Shown here one piece after another: positions 10,289 to 21,479 of a stretch of DNA of 64,000 bases. A program made the translations under genes and the position numbers. The notes beneath the pieces are model-generated. The model had not been told where the DNA came from. It did not search any database and saw nothing but the letters and a program-made list of their open reading frames with translations. Within the stretch, counting starts at the first letter, position 1. Every line of letters starts with the position of its first letter. The stretch is from Chara braunii (lineage: Eukaryota; Streptophyta; Charophyceae; Charales; Characeae), in the NCBI GenBank assembly GCA_003427395.1, contig BFEA01000233.1, positions 1,646,022-1,710,021 of the forward strand, read 5' to 3'.

Positions 10289-10494
10289 TGTGTGCCCGGG
10301 TCCATGATATATTCCAGCTTGGTTCCCACATCCCACCTCTGGTTCGCTCACTCAGACCCGTTTCTGATGTTGAGCTCATGCGATGTCTGTGCCTTGGTCC
10401 CTGATATATTCCAGGTTGGTCCCCACAGCCCCCCCCCGGTCTGGTTCGCTCCTGCAGACCCGTTTTTGACATCGAACTCTTGCAAGGGACATGC
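10289..10494. repeat. Tandem duplication, period about 102 bp, after the carboxylase stop
   Basis: Copies near 10289-10390 and 10391-10494 share GGTCC-TGATATATTCCAG, a TGGTTCGCTC block and CAGACCCGTTT. It lies within the probable 3' untranslated region. The stretch 10495-10829 shows no gene and no clear polyadenylation signal. Confidence 0.75.
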
Positions 10495-10829
10495 TTTGGA
10501 TTTTGGAAGGTCGTCAAAAGGCATTTCCGATGCGGAAAGCCTTCAAGGGTTTCCAGTTCTGGTCTTTGTTTTCCTGCGTTTCAGTGGAGGGGACATCTGG
10601 CGAAGCAATCAAATTGGACAAACATTACAAGTAACAAGTACGGGAAGTACCTTCCACAACTCCTCTCAGCTATATTGAGCTGCCAGATCGCTTCCTCATC
10701 TCCTAGAGTTGGAGGCGAAGGCTGCATATGGAGTAGCTCCTTCTCAACTCGCTCAGTCTTCTTTCTTCCCTGTCTAAATGACCCTGTGCAGCTTGGGGGC
10801 TTCTTTCCCTCATTGTGCTTGCTTCTGGT

Positions 10830-11710
10830 TTACGCTTGTCGTATGGCAAGCTCAAGCTCATGAGGAAACTGGAGGTAGCCGGCCGCCCCCTGAATTCCTC
10901 TGCTCCGTAGAATTGACTCTCGCAGTTGTTGCTTGTGCCAAGCAGAACTTGATACTTCCATTAACCATACTCCGTCTATTTTGTTGTTCCCCAGGATTGC
11001 TGCCTCAGAAGTGTGTTGCCATTCCTGCGCCTTGTCGGTATTCTTTCTGATTTTCTTCTGAGTTCTCCACCATTCAGTTGTGTACTGTGTCTCCAGGAAG
11101 TGCCTGAGTCCTTCAATCACATCCCGGATTGACATCAATTGTTGGTCTATTGTTTCCTGGGATCTTCTTTTCCATGTCATCCAAAACCAAAGGGAGTAAT
11201 ATTGCCCTAGTCTCCAGAAGCAATCTCTTTCATATTTAGACCAGTCTGCGGGTGGCTGAAAGCCAGTCAACAAGAAGAAGGGGTCTGTTCGGTAGGGTCA
11301 GCCAAACACTGCTTTGTCCCATAGTGTACGTGCTTTGTTCCACGGTAGACTATTCTTCGGACGGTCGAGGAGATAATGCCAAATGTCCTCTGTGCTGCCT
11401 GCTTCGCAGTTGCACAGAGTTCCATGATCCTACTTAGTCTTTCCTTACTTCTTCGGTCGCTCAGCCGTTGATTGACCGTTAGTGCCAGGTAAGTGAGATG
11501 AGCCATTGCATGCTTCTGACCCTCCTGATGAGTCTGATGCCAAGGATTAGTGGCCATTGGATGCTCTGTAATCTCACCTGATCCACTCCGAACTGTTTTG
11601 ACTATCTTTGCTTCAAGATTGGATTGTCCCCAAAGAGTGTGTTTATTGTCTGGTCTTGAATCCCAGTTTGGTTGTGTTGTGTAGTGTCTTGACCCAGAAG
11701 GCTTTCCCAA
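10830..11710 (-). pseudogene. LINE (non-LTR retrotransposon) ORF2 C-terminal remnant
   Basis: Two adjacent minus-strand frames (11710-11267 then 11273-10830) look like one decayed protein. The second carries GQYYSLWFWMTWKRRS, which resembles NTIWIIWRARC at 31570 and AVMWALWRKRC at 17320 in this window. That pattern fits the C-terminal region after the zf-RVT domain of plant LINEs. No reverse transcriptase motif is visible, and there is a frame break between the two pieces. The assignment rests on the similarity of the three fragments and is tentative. Confidence 0.4.
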
Positions 11711-12590
11711 AACTCCCTCCCTTCAGCTTCCAAGCCCATCCGGATCCATCAACCTAGATCCTTTTTAAACGCGGACGGCCTTGAGGTATTACCTTTGAAA
11801 TTTGAATTGACCGGCCCGACTTGAATTCAGAGTTATTTTCACTCATTCGACTCATTGGAATTCGAACTCAGGTCTATGTTTCGACAGTTCATAGCCTTTA
11901 GGTCCTGGATGTCAGTTGTGAGGCAAAAATTATCGCTGTCCTTCTAAACGTTTCGTACCTTCTGCAGCAGTTCTGCTTTGACGGAGACCTGTGGCCTTGA
12001 TGTTCTGGGCGCATCACTTCTGGCGCTTTCAGAGTGATGAGACAGCGGAAAAAGAAAAAGGCAAAAAAAAAAAAGAAAGAGGAGACAGCGGAGAATGGAC
12101 AGGGGTGGAGCGGTGGTACGCCCTTCCAGTGTTGGAGCTTGGTAGTAATCAATTAATGCCACAGTCTCAGGTTCTTTTGGCCATGATGGAGGGAAGCGTG
12201 GAGTCGGTTATCTTGTAACAGACGGCAGACCCAGTTTCTAACACTTAATGGGAGTGGAAACCAGTGTGTATTGAAAAAAAAACAAGAACGAAAAATAAAA
12301 TAAAATTATGGGAAGTAATAGATTTGGGATAGAGTTGGGAATTGTTACGCAGGAAAAGTGCAATTCCATAGACTTCTGATTTCTCCATACAGATTCGTTG
12401 GGATCGAGGCCATCTCTTCATTTTCCTCTTCCGCTTTCCCATACGTTGTCAGTTGTTGAGGGAGGAAACAACGGCAATTGCATTCTGTACAATAGGTAGA
12501 GCGTAGGCAACGCATCTGCATGACCCATCTCCTGGCTGTCCTGTTCCTTCGGTAGCTGTTTTGACAGCAGTTTGTCCTTCTGTGCTCATT
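11711..12590. other. Intergenic stretch without recognisable genes
   Basis: Short frames only. There is an A-rich block at 12050-12080 and an AATAAAATAAAATT-type A/T block near 12293. Nothing else can be supported. Confidence 0.5.
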
Positions 12591-13155
12591 GAGCAGGAGG
12601 GGGGGGGGGGGGGGGGGGGGGAGCTCAAAAAGTAGATGATGCAGTGAGTTTTTTTCTCCATAAGGGCCATAGCTCGCTGCTATCTCTAGGTTAATGCCCT
12701 TTCTGCCCCCTCCACACCTCCCACACCCTTGGGGGGGGAGGGAACAGGGGGTTAGATTGTTTTTGACAGTATCTGTCGTGGTTTGTTATCGTGATTAGCC
12801 CAGAGGGGGAGGGGGAAAGTCGATTCCGACGGCGAGTTTCATTTCATACCCAGTACAACAGAGTCATTGTTGCCACATCGAGTGTTAGCAATCACCCTTT
12901 CCCCCCGCCCCCCTATGTCTAAGGCACCAAGCACAGACAGATTGTCCTTGTGCTTGTTTGGCAGGAGGGCGGGAGAGGCACATGGCACATGATGGTCCGA
13001 AGGAGGAAGGGAAATTTTGATTGCGACGACCAGTTTCGTTTCGTAACAGAGTATAACAGAGTCATCGTTGCCACATCCAGTGTTAGAAATCCTCCTCTGG
13101 GAGGACCTTTTTGTTGTTGGGCAGGAGGGAAGGAGGCACAAAGCAGATGATGCTG
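12590..13155. repeat. Three diverged copies of a G-rich repeat
   Basis: A block GGCAGGAGGG followed by a GCAGATGATG- or ACATGATGG-like tail occurs ending near 12645, 12995 and 13155. The last two copies also share ACAGAGTCATYGTTGCCACA and AGTGTTAG upstream. A run of about 23 G lies at 12599-12621. Confidence 0.6.
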
Positions 13156-13301
13156 AAACAACTTCTTGTTTTCTGTTCCGACTCTCACAAGTCAGTTGTA
13201 TCTAGATGTGGATGCGCTGCAGCTTTAGACAGTTTGACATTTGACCGATTGTTTTGTTTTGATGGCCAGGAGAAGGTTGGCTAAAGCAGATTCAGTTTTT
13301 C

Positions 13302-13860
13302 CCCCATGTTTGTGAGTGTCAATATTTTAAACTTCAAAGCTAATTCGTACAACTTCATTTCCTGGTAAGAAACAAAGAGTTGATCGCAGAGTGTTGTCGT
13401 TTCTGTCCATCTGCGGTGCGTCATGCGCGTGCCACTTGTTCTCGTTCTTTCCCGCCCTACCTCCTCATGAATCAAAAATGCGCACCCACTGCGGTGCATC
13501 GTGCGCATGCCACTCGTTCTCGTTCTTTCCTGCCCTACCTTTTCCATTTTGTGACTCTTAGTCTCTTTCTTCTTCTTCTTCTTCTTCAGATTCAGATTCA
13601 GACATCAAAACCATTTTTTTTCCCCATGTTTGTGAGTGTCAATATTTTAAACTTCAAAGCTAATTCATACAACTTCATTTCCTGGTAAGAAACAAAGAGT
13701 TGATCGCAGAGTGTTGTCGTTTCTGTCCATCTGAGGTGCATCATGCGCGTGCCACTTGTTCTTTCCCGCCCCTACCTTCTCATGAATCAAAAAAGTGCAC
13801 CCACTGCGGTGCATCGACCGCGTGCCACTCGTTCTCGTTCTTTCCTGCTCTTCTTCTTCT
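13302..13860. repeat. Tandem direct duplication, period 320 bp
   Basis: The block starting CCCATGTTTGTGAGTGTC at 13303 recurs at 13623 with only a few changes over about 240 bp. It includes a TGATCGCAGAGTGTTG block and CACCCACTGCGGTGCATCG. The two copies are separated by a TTC-rich linker. High identity indicates a recent duplication. Confidence 0.85.
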
Positions 13861-13865
13861 TCTTC

Positions 13866-13868
<3 letters not shown>

Positions 13869-13897
<29 letters not shown>

Positions 13898-14068
13898 NNN
13901 NNNNNNNNNNNNNNNNNNNNNNNNNNNNNNNNNNNNNNNNNNNNNNNNNNNNNNNNNNNNNNNNNNNNNNNNNNNNNNNNNNNNNNNNNNNNNNNNNNNN
14001 NNNNNNNNNNNNNNNNNNNNNNNNNNNNNNNNNNNNNNNNNNNNNNNNNNNNNNNNNNNNNNNNNNNN

Positions 14069-14126
<58 letters not shown>
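13869..14126. repeat. (CA)n - assembly gap - (GA)n compound microsatellite
   Basis: CA repeats run to 13897, then 171 N (13898-14068), then GA repeats to 14126. An ungapped CA-to-GA transition at 54986-55108 shows what the gap probably spans. Any frame read across the gap is spurious. Confidence 0.95.
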
Positions 14127-14127
<1 letters not shown>

Positions 14128-14211
14128 CTGCCAATTACTGCCTCGGATACGACCGAGGACATTGCACACTTGGGACATCGTCTGGGTTAACCTGCAAATT
14201 GCTGCCTACAT

Positions 14212-14301
14212 TCTTCTCCCGAATAGAACACCCAGTCATTATCCCTGTATCTAGACTGAAGTTTGCCGTGAATACCGCTATAATGACTTATCGGGTGAAG
14301 A
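14212..14301. mobile_element. Small MITE, copy 1
   Basis: About 90 bp with imperfect inverted termini: TCTTCTCCCGAATA on the left and the complement of TCTTCACCCGATA on the right. Inner inverted AGTCATTAT blocks are also present. A second copy lies in inverse orientation at 53190-53284. No coding capacity. Confidence 0.6.
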
Positions 14302-14525
14302 TGGTAGTGTCTAACACTCCAGCCTGCTCACGACAATGAGGAACATCTTTGTGACGGACCCTCCCCGATCTTTGTGGTTGGACAGCTGGTAATTGTTGTC
14401 TGCACATCTTTCAGCACCCACTTTCTATGATGTCCGACTTTCTCTCAATTGCCCTTCACCTTGCTATGGATCTTCCCTGCCTAGAGGCAGAGGGCGGTAA
14501 CTATGCCAGGGAAGGAGGGGAGAGA

Positions 14526-14608
14526 TGGTTAACTGACCCCCCATTTTTCACCTCAATTTATAAGAAAACCATAACCCAGGGCCGAAAAGTGGGGGTCCCC
14601 GTTAACCA
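14526..14608. mobile_element. Foldback MITE with GTTAAC ends
   Basis: Begins TGGTTAACTGACCCCCC and ends with the complement of TGGTTAACGGGGACCCCC, giving about 24-bp imperfect inverted termini around an A/T-rich centre. The right terminus, 23 identical bases, also occurs inside the gypsy LTR at 21181-21204. Confidence 0.55.
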
Positions 14609-14611
14609 ATA

Positions 14612-14690
14612 GTGAAGGAGGGTCTACCATTGAGGTCCTACGAGTTGCGATGAGACACTGACCACTTGAACTACGCCATGCTAGGCCCAG
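14612..14690 (-). repeat. tRNA-like (possible SINE head) sequence
   Basis: On the minus strand this reads GGCCTAGCATGGCGTAGTTC followed by AAGTGGTC, resembling the 5' half and A box of a tRNA gene. The B box is degenerate, so a functional tRNA is unlikely. A tRNA-derived SINE fragment is possible. Confidence 0.3.
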
Positions 14691-14930
14691 TAAGTTGTCT
14701 AATCTTCCGTTCCACATCTACCTTGATAATAGCCCGGAGTCCATAGTAGAGTGGCAGAAGTTTACACGACACTTCTTCTTTATAGGATAACTCATACATC
14801 CTGACCAGACATAATCTTCTTCTCTGAATGTAGCACTTTTATGCCACTTATTTGTGTACTTGATGATGACATCCTGCGGTTTGTTCACTGCTGTGACTGC
14901 AGGAGCGAGGAAATTGTGATAATTAATCCA
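14690..14930 (-). pseudogene. Decayed gypsy integrase C-terminus
   Basis: Translated on the minus strand with frame changes, it gives YELSYKEEVSCKLLPLYYG-like text. That matches the linker after the integrase core in Gyp-3 (about 43200-43270). Multiple stops and shifts. Confidence 0.5.
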
Positions 14931-15479
14931 TAACCAGGCATCCCAGGGGCCAGGATTTTAGGGTTTAGGGCTTAAAGCACCAGTACACCATACATTGGCC
15001 CGCGGGTGTCAGCATGAAACCCGCACCGCTTCGAAGGCCGTCCTTTTTTTTTCTTTCCAACCGCGCCCCGCGCCGCGCGGCCCCTCCGAGTTTTGCTTGT
15101 GGCGACAAAAACTTTCTGCAAGGCTGCGGCCGTGTACCCATGGTTGAAGGAGGCACAACGTACCAGGAATGATACTATGGATCAGGCACCCTGTGGAGGA
15201 GGAAAGAGGTACCTAGCCTTCTTTCCAAGCCCTCACTTCATCTACATTCGATCTACATCTTGTTCAAACATTATCATCATGTTCAATGGGACGCTGGACC
15301 CGATTTCCAGCACGTGAAGCTCCCCACCAATAGATGGAGCGGCCAGCAAGGGACCTACTAGCGGAGGCCGCTGCTCATACCACCCCCCTAGTAGGCCCCA
15401 CAGGCATTTAAAAAAAGAAAAGAAAAAAAAAGGGTCCGACTAGGGTGTCAGTCAGGTAGGACTCCATGGGATTGCAGAT
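14931..15479. other. Non-coding stretch
   Basis: Contains TTTTAGGGTTTAGGG at 14955-14969, a GC-rich block near 15055-15090 and an A-rich block near 15410-15431. No gene seen. Confidence 0.5.
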
Positions 15480-15850
15480 CAGGCAACCAACCTGCAACTC
15501 ATTTGGGGTCATACTCATAGTGGAGTGTATGAAATTGTCGTAAAAGCTCCTCACAACCTGTAAACCATGGTCCAAATTCTTCCGATCGCGATCAATGAGT
15601 GACTGAGGTAGTTGAGCTATAGCGTGCAGTGGTTCATTTCCTCTGCTTGTCCATCAGTCTCTGGATGCGAACTGATGACGCATGTGTCTCGATCCCTGCG
15701 TGCGACAGTAGCTTCCAGTGAACCCCAATTGAAGATGTACTGATTTTGAACAGTTTTTCAAAGGCCTCCATTACCAGGTCTGTCGGTGCTTGAGGCAGTG
15801 AAGGAATCTAGGTAATGAACTCGGAACATCTATCAATACAAAGCATAATA
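15480..15850 (-). pseudogene. Decayed gypsy integrase core
   Basis: The minus strand reads, with frameshifts and stops, as a gypsy integrase: an IPLPQAPTDLVMEAFEKLFK-like segment, then a HQFASRD-like and an MTPNEL-like segment. It is a relic only. From 15851 to 16310 I see no gene. Confidence 0.55.
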
Positions 15851-16311
15851 TGGGAAAAACTGTTCTCTTTTCTCCTATTAATAAAAAAGACACGCTCCAA
15901 TGGGCACCTGCTGGAAACTGGGTCCAGCATCCCTCTGACGACAATTAATAAGTTATACATGAACGTAGCTTATGTACAAAAGCAGGCCAGTGTTGATTAC
16001 CCTTTGACATGACAAGGGGATTAAGTTCCCTCTCACCGGAAAACTTTCAAACAGATTCTACGCTTGGTAGTATGAAGAGACCCCACCATACTCCATGCAG
16101 ACGTACTCCAGAACCCCCTCCCATGGCGTTGTCTGAAGGTGGGAAAGGATCAAGGAAATCAAATGCCAGCCTCATGACAAAGTTCAAATCAAAGTTGGTT
16201 CATTACTTGAATACCAGTTTTAGTCTTTGCGGAAATCCACAATTCCCGACAGCGTCTGCCATATTGTCATTTTTGGTGAGAGTCAATCCATTCATCATAA
16301 ATTTTTGTGAT

Positions 16312-17360
16312 TTGTTTTTTTTTTCTTTTTTCTTTTTTCTTTTTCGTTTTAAACACTTCCCCGTCAGTGCTAGTGGTGCTGATAAGAGCAGCCACCGCTA
16401 ACACCTGGGGGGGCTCCATCTATTGGTGGGGAGCAACACCTCCTGGAAACCGGGTCCAGCGTCCCTTACATGGACAGAGTTCAAGCCATATCATAAACAA
16501 GAGATGCGGAATATACCTGCCAGCATTGATTACCCTGGAGTCCAGGGGATTGACTGTGCAGGATATGGGTGGGTGGGTGGAGGGGGGGGGGGGGGGCTCT
16601 TCACCATGAACCTGGCGCCAGATACCTGCTGCTACACCCTAGTTCCTCCCATCCCCTTTCTGCCACCCCCAACTTCGTTACCCCACCAGCTTTCCATTTA
16701 TTCATTCAACTGTGCCAGTCCGCTCCGTAGCTGTGCATTGCCCATTCAGTCCGCTCCATACCATTGCATGTCCACCATTTCCAGCTGGTGGGGGGGGAAG
16801 GGGGCAGGAAAAACTGTTACGGGTCTCGGGGGGATTTCCTGATCCACTGTAGTCTCATCCTTGATGCAGATCCGGTAGTCTCTCCTGTCCGCTCCATGGC
16901 TGTGCATTGCCCATTCAGTCCGCTCCATAGCATTGCATATCCACCATTGCCAGCTGGTGAGGGGGGAAGGGGTCCGGAAAATCTGTTGCAGGTCTCAGCG
17001 GGATTTCCTGACCCACTGTAGTCCAATCCTTGAAGCAGATAGTCTCTCCTGAACTCCTCCTGGTTGCACCCCTGGGCCGGCTTTCCATCCCATCTAACAC
17101 CTGCAATCCAGGCCCCCTTCTCACTGCCCAACCAGTCCCCAGAGAATTGATGAATTGCTCGTGTTATATCTTGTGCTGAGTGAAACAGGTCGAGTCGGTT
17201 TTTAACCTTCTGCCACTGTACCATGAGTTCTAGCTGAATATATTGCTTTATTGTCTCTGTTACCTCTTCCCCTTCTATGCGGACACCCTCAATGGTATGT
17301 GTGCAGCGTTTTCTCCAGAGGGCCCACATCACCGCCCTTCTCCCTAACCTGAACATGTTG
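16312..17360 (-). pseudogene. LINE ORF2 3' end with internal duplication and T-rich tail
   Basis: The minus-strand frame 17356-16817 opens RLGRRAVMWALWRKRC and continues with an IKQYIQLELMVQWQK segment, like the tail of plant LINE ORF2 and like the fragment at 31540. A T-rich tract at 16312-16345 would be the poly(A) tail in minus orientation. The region from 16732 is duplicated in tandem at 16901 (period 169 bp), including a TGTGCATTGCCCATTCAGTC block. Reverse transcriptase is absent, so this is a 5'-truncated insertion. Confidence 0.45.
16732..17050. repeat. Tandem duplication, period 169 bp
   Basis: Copies start at 16732 and 16901; both contain the CCATTCAGTCCGCTCCATA block and the GGGATTTCCTGA-CCACTGTAGT block. 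Confidence 0.75.
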
Positions 17361-17394
17361 TTTTCAAAAGTATTTTCAGTGGGGGAGGACCATG

Positions 17395-18399
17395 TGCGAG
17401 GATATGGGTCCTCGGCAGGCCTAAGGGGCCCCTTGCAGCATATGTGCCCGCCCTAAGTGAAGGCGGGCCTAACAAATCACGAGAGGCCCTTGGCTGTCAA
17501 TTTCGCACTTGGGGTCCAGGCAATTTCGTCGCGCTAGTTGGTTGAAGGGAAACACAGGCCGAGCAGCGTAGAAATTCCCAGGCCTTCTAGGTCTTTCCGA
17601 AAGCACAGGCCCTGGGCGAGATTCGCAGCCTCGTACACAGACAGTTGGGAGGGCCAACCGAATGAGGCCCAGTAGCTGCACAAGAGGCGCAACATCCTGG
17701 GGCCTACCGGAAGCTTCTGGGCCCAGGCCAGTCCAGCCAGGCTGTCGAACGAGGCAGGCTCTTTCCATATAGGAAAGAACTCGCTGCCTGACCAGACATT
17801 CGGGCACTCGCATGCTGGCGGCAGCGCTGCTGGAGCTGAAGCTCGTGGGTTGCTGTTAGCGCTGAGCGGCGAGGTGTAGGCACACGCGGTCGTGCAGGGA
17901 GCGGGGTGCTGCTGAGGGCAGTGCCATAGCCCAGCCTCCATAGCTGGCAGGGCTTGGATGTACAGTGAGGCGCAGGGGTGGTCTTCGGGTGTATACAGGG
18001 AAGACGTGGGAGAGAGTCAGGGGAAAGAGAGAGAGAAGGATGATGATGATGATGATGTGAGGGCACATACCTGGTATTGGCGATAGTCTGCTACGGGCAA
18101 CATCTTCAAGTACTTCGGAGGCTGCTGACGTCAACAGTTGCATTGTCAATTAGTAGGCTAGTAGTAGCTGTGTAGGGAGTAGGCTGGGCGCTGAGCGCCA
18201 AGTGGAGGGATAGAGACTGGATACATATGTTGGTGGTGGCGAGAGCAAGCTCTCATTGACATTGGCTTTCAGTGCCACTATTCTCCATTGGTGTAATATT
18301 GGTGCAATGCTACTTTCTGAACACTGTGATACGATCTGACTTTCAATGTGATTGTGCAATCTGAATATTGTCATCTCGCTTCTGTTCATTTTCCTTGCA
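17395..18399 (+). repeat. Gyp-1 5' LTR
   Basis: 1005 bp, begins TGCGAGGATATGGG and ends TTTTCCTTGCA. It matches 20450-21450 in inverse orientation. A short GAT repeat sits near 18038-18057. Preceded by CATG. Confidence 0.85.
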
Positions 18400-18402
18400 A
18401 TT

Positions 18403-18414
18403 TGGTATCAGAGC
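18403..18414 (+). other. Primer-binding site for initiator tRNA-Met
   Basis: TGGTATCAGAGC lies three bases after the LTR end, the usual primer site of plant LTR retrotransposons. Confidence 0.9.
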
Positions 18415-18649
18415 TGGTTCGAACTGCGCTCATTGGTTCTTCGCATTAGCTGTTCGGTGCTTCGCATAAGGTGTGGGGCAGTGATAAGGCGTGGGCGATT
18501 GGACATTAGGCGGCCCAGGGTTGTGTGGGCGCGCCAAGAAGCTATGTGGTGACATTAGGGGTATATGCTGGATGATGAGAGCTCGCTGATGTGGCATTTA
18601 AGCCGAGGTGGAACTGCATTTTGCTGTGGGTTGTGCCGAGGCAAAAACT

Positions 18650-19850
18650 GGTCATCATAACCCTGTGGGAGTGGACTGAAGAGTGTGAAGCGACTTTCAG
18701 GAAACTGAAGTATGCCCTAACACACTATGAGGTTCTTAAACTTCCGGATCCTGATAAGCCATTCGTAGTGACCACATACGCTAGCCAATATGGCATAGGC
18801 GCGGTCCTTGCGCAAAAGGAGGAGACCAAGTTGAGACCTATCGAGTACATGAGTAAAAATATGCCATCTCAGAAACTAGCCAAGTCCACTTATGAGCGTG
18901 AGCTCTATGCCCTGTATAGAGCGCTAGTACATTGGAGACACTACCTCCTTGGCAGATTCTTCTATGTGAGATCTGACCATGAGACCTTGCGCTGGACTAA
19001 GACACAGCCGGTACTCTCTGACACACTCAATCGATGGATTCAAGTGATAGACATGTATGACTATCAACTTGATCCAATCAAGGGAGAGTACAACAAGGTA
19101 GCTGCTGCATTGTCACATCGGGCAGATTACCTGGGCGCGCTAGTGACTGAATTTGGCATATCTAACGACTTAACTCGATCATTGGTGGAAGCCTATCATC
19201 AAGATCCAGTTATGTCTGAGATCATCCGTAGATTCCAAGCAAAGGACAAAAAAACTTTGGATGAATTTGCGATGGTAGACGACTTGCTGTTTCTTGAGAA
19301 GGCAGGGAATAAAAGATTGTGTGTTCCCAATAATGAGTCTTTGCGTAGTTTATTTTTAGGGGAATGTCACGATGCAACTGGACATTTTGGTTACAAAAAG
19401 ACTTCAGCTAATCTAGTGCAGAAGTTCTGGTGGCCCACTATGATGCAAAATGCAAAAAGGTACGTAGAAACTTGTCAGGTTTGCCAAAGGGACAAACCCA
19501 TGACTCAGGCTCCACTTGGGCTCATAAAGCCCTTGCCGATTCCTGAAGGTCCTGGTCAGAGTGTGTCCATGGATTTCATGGATACCCTTGTGACCAGCGG
19601 GTTTGGAAAAAGGCAAATCTTCGTGATAGTGGATTGCTTTCTAAGTATGCAAGACTTGTCGCTATGCCAGAAACTGCTAAAACCGACTATGTCATCAAAC
19701 TGTTTCTGGATAACTGGGTCAGGGATTTTGGACTGCCTACGTCGATAGTAAGTGATAGGGATGTAAGGTTTACCAGCGAACTGTGGCAAACGACAGCTGA
19801 ACAAATGGGAACCAAACTCCAAATGCCGTCAGGGACTGATCGGTAGATCC
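18650..19850 (+). pseudogene. Gyp-1 pol fragment: RNase H, H2C2 zinc finger, integrase core (first half)
   Basis: The main frame starts with an ATG at 18591, but homology begins near 18650. RNase H text includes FVVTTYASQYGIGAVLAQKE, a YERELYALYRALVHWRHYLL segment and SDHETLRW. Then come a zinc-binding HATGHF-like motif, CQVCQRDKP, and the integrase start PLPIPEGPGQSVSMDFMD. A frameshift near 19640 moves the remainder into the next frame, with SKYARLVAMPETAKTDYVI and VSDRDVRF. The protein stops at a TAG just after GTDR. Reverse transcriptase, protease and gag are missing, so it cannot support transposition. Confidence 0.85.
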
Positions 19851-20445
19851 CTGATTCTCTAGTAATAAAAAATATAGTGTTGAGTGGCGTATGTTATAGG
19901 GCAACACTGTGGGGCCCGCATCGGAACACTGTAAACTCTTCGTAAAGACATCTAGTTGTCTATCTATGGAGGAACCAATATGAGCGAAAGTCATGTAATT
20001 AGTAGTGTGGCATGGGCGTCATTAACACAATCCAAGGGAAGGGGTGGGCTTGCAATCCTGGAGCAGCAAACCCAGCTGATGGTCCTTTCCTTTCCCTAGT
20101 GAAAGGATGCACTTTGGAATGGAAGAATATGTTGGTGGAAGGAGAGGAGTTTTGTGGCATGATTAAGGTGTTTACAAAGACCCAGCTGATGGTCCTTTCC
20201 TTTCCCTAGTGAGAGGATGCACTTTGGAACGGAAGAATCTCTTGGTGGAAGGAGAGGAGTTTTGTGGCGTGATTATGGCGTTTACAAAGAACGTGATTCA
20301 AGAGGAATGAGAAAAGTTTCACACAACTTTGATAAGATTACAAGATAAGAACAAATTCTCACGTGGCAATAGTGGGACAAGATTTGGACCCTACTGGCCA
20401 CGGAGTCTAACTGGTCATGGGATTGGAGGGCCATACTATGTGAAG
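19851..20445. other. Flank carried inside the Gyp-1 inversion, with tandem duplication
   Basis: No gene. Two 110-bp copies, 20071-20180 and 20181-20290, share CCCAGCTGATGGTCCTTTCC and GGATGCACTTTGGAA. If the inversion model is right, this is the original downstream flank of Gyp-1 in reverse. Confidence 0.6.
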
Positions 20446-20449
20446 CATG

Positions 20450-21450
20450 TGCAAGGAAAATGAACAGAAGCGAGATGACAATATTCAGATTGCACAATCA
20501 CATTGAAATCCAGATCGTATCACAGTGTTCAGAAAGTAGCATTGCACCAATATTACACCACTGGAGAATAGTAGCACTGAAAGCCAATGTCAATGAGAGC
20601 TTGCTCTCGCCACCACCAACATATGTACCCAGTCCCTATCCCTCTACTTGGCGCTCGACGCCCAGCCTACTCCCTACACAGCTACTACTAGCCTACTAAT
20701 TGACAATGCAACTGTTGACGTCAGCAGCCTCCGAAGTACTTGAAGATGTCGCCCGTAGCAGACTATCGCCAATACCAGGTATGTTCCCTCACATCATCAT
20801 CATCATCATCCTTCTCTCTCTCTTTCCCCTGACTCTCTCCCACATCTTCCCTGTATACACCCGAAGACCACCCCTGCACCTCACTGTACATCCAAGCCCT
20901 GCCAGCTATGGAGGCTGGGCTATGGCGCTGCCCTCAGCAGCGCCCTGCTCCCTGCACGACCGCACGTGCCTACACCTCGCCACTCAGCGCTAGCAGCAGC
21001 CCACGAGCTTCAGCTCCAGCAGCGCTGCCGCCAGCATGCGAGTGCCCGAATGTCTGGCCAGGCAGCGAGCTCTTTCCTATATGGAAAGAGCCTGCCTCGT
21101 TCGGCAGCCTGGCTGGACTGGCCTGGGCCCAGAAGCTTCCGGTAGGCCCCAGGATGCTGCGCCTCTAGTGCAGCTACTGGGAAAGTGGGGGTCCCCGTTA
21201 ACCACTTGTGATGAGGCTGCGAATCTCGCCCAGGGCCTGTGCTTTCGGAAAGACCTAGAAGGCCTGGGAATTTCCACGCTGCTCGGCCTGTGTTTCCCTT
21301 CAACCAACTGGCAAGACGAAACTGCCTGGACCCCAAGTGCGAAATTGACAGCCAAGGGCCTCTCGTGATTTGTTAGGCCCGCCTTCACTTAGGGCGGGCA
21401 CATATGCTGCAAGGGGCCCCTTAGGCCTGCCGAGGACCCATATCCTCGCA
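20450..21450 (-). repeat. Gyp-1 3' LTR (minus orientation)
   Basis: 1001 bp, the inverse of 17395-18399. In minus orientation a purine tract (GGAGGGAA) directly precedes it, as expected for a 3' LTR, and no primer site follows it. About 32 bp near 21180-21212 differ completely from the 5' LTR and contain the MITE terminus also seen at 14586-14608. Confidence 0.85.
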
Positions 21451-21479
21451 TTCCCTCCTCCTGTACTTCGATAGTCCTC

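Noticed and set aside
3042-10351. Many minus-strand and off-frame open frames within the carboxylase
   Set aside because: They are shadows of the long GC-rich coding frame and have no independent motifs.
13665-14339. Several long open frames of 100-200 residues
   Set aside because: They read through CA and GA microsatellites and the 171-base gap; the X residues and dipeptide repeats show they are artefacts.
14612-14690. Functional tRNA gene
   Set aside because: The A box is plausible, but the B box and the acceptor stem pairing are poor.
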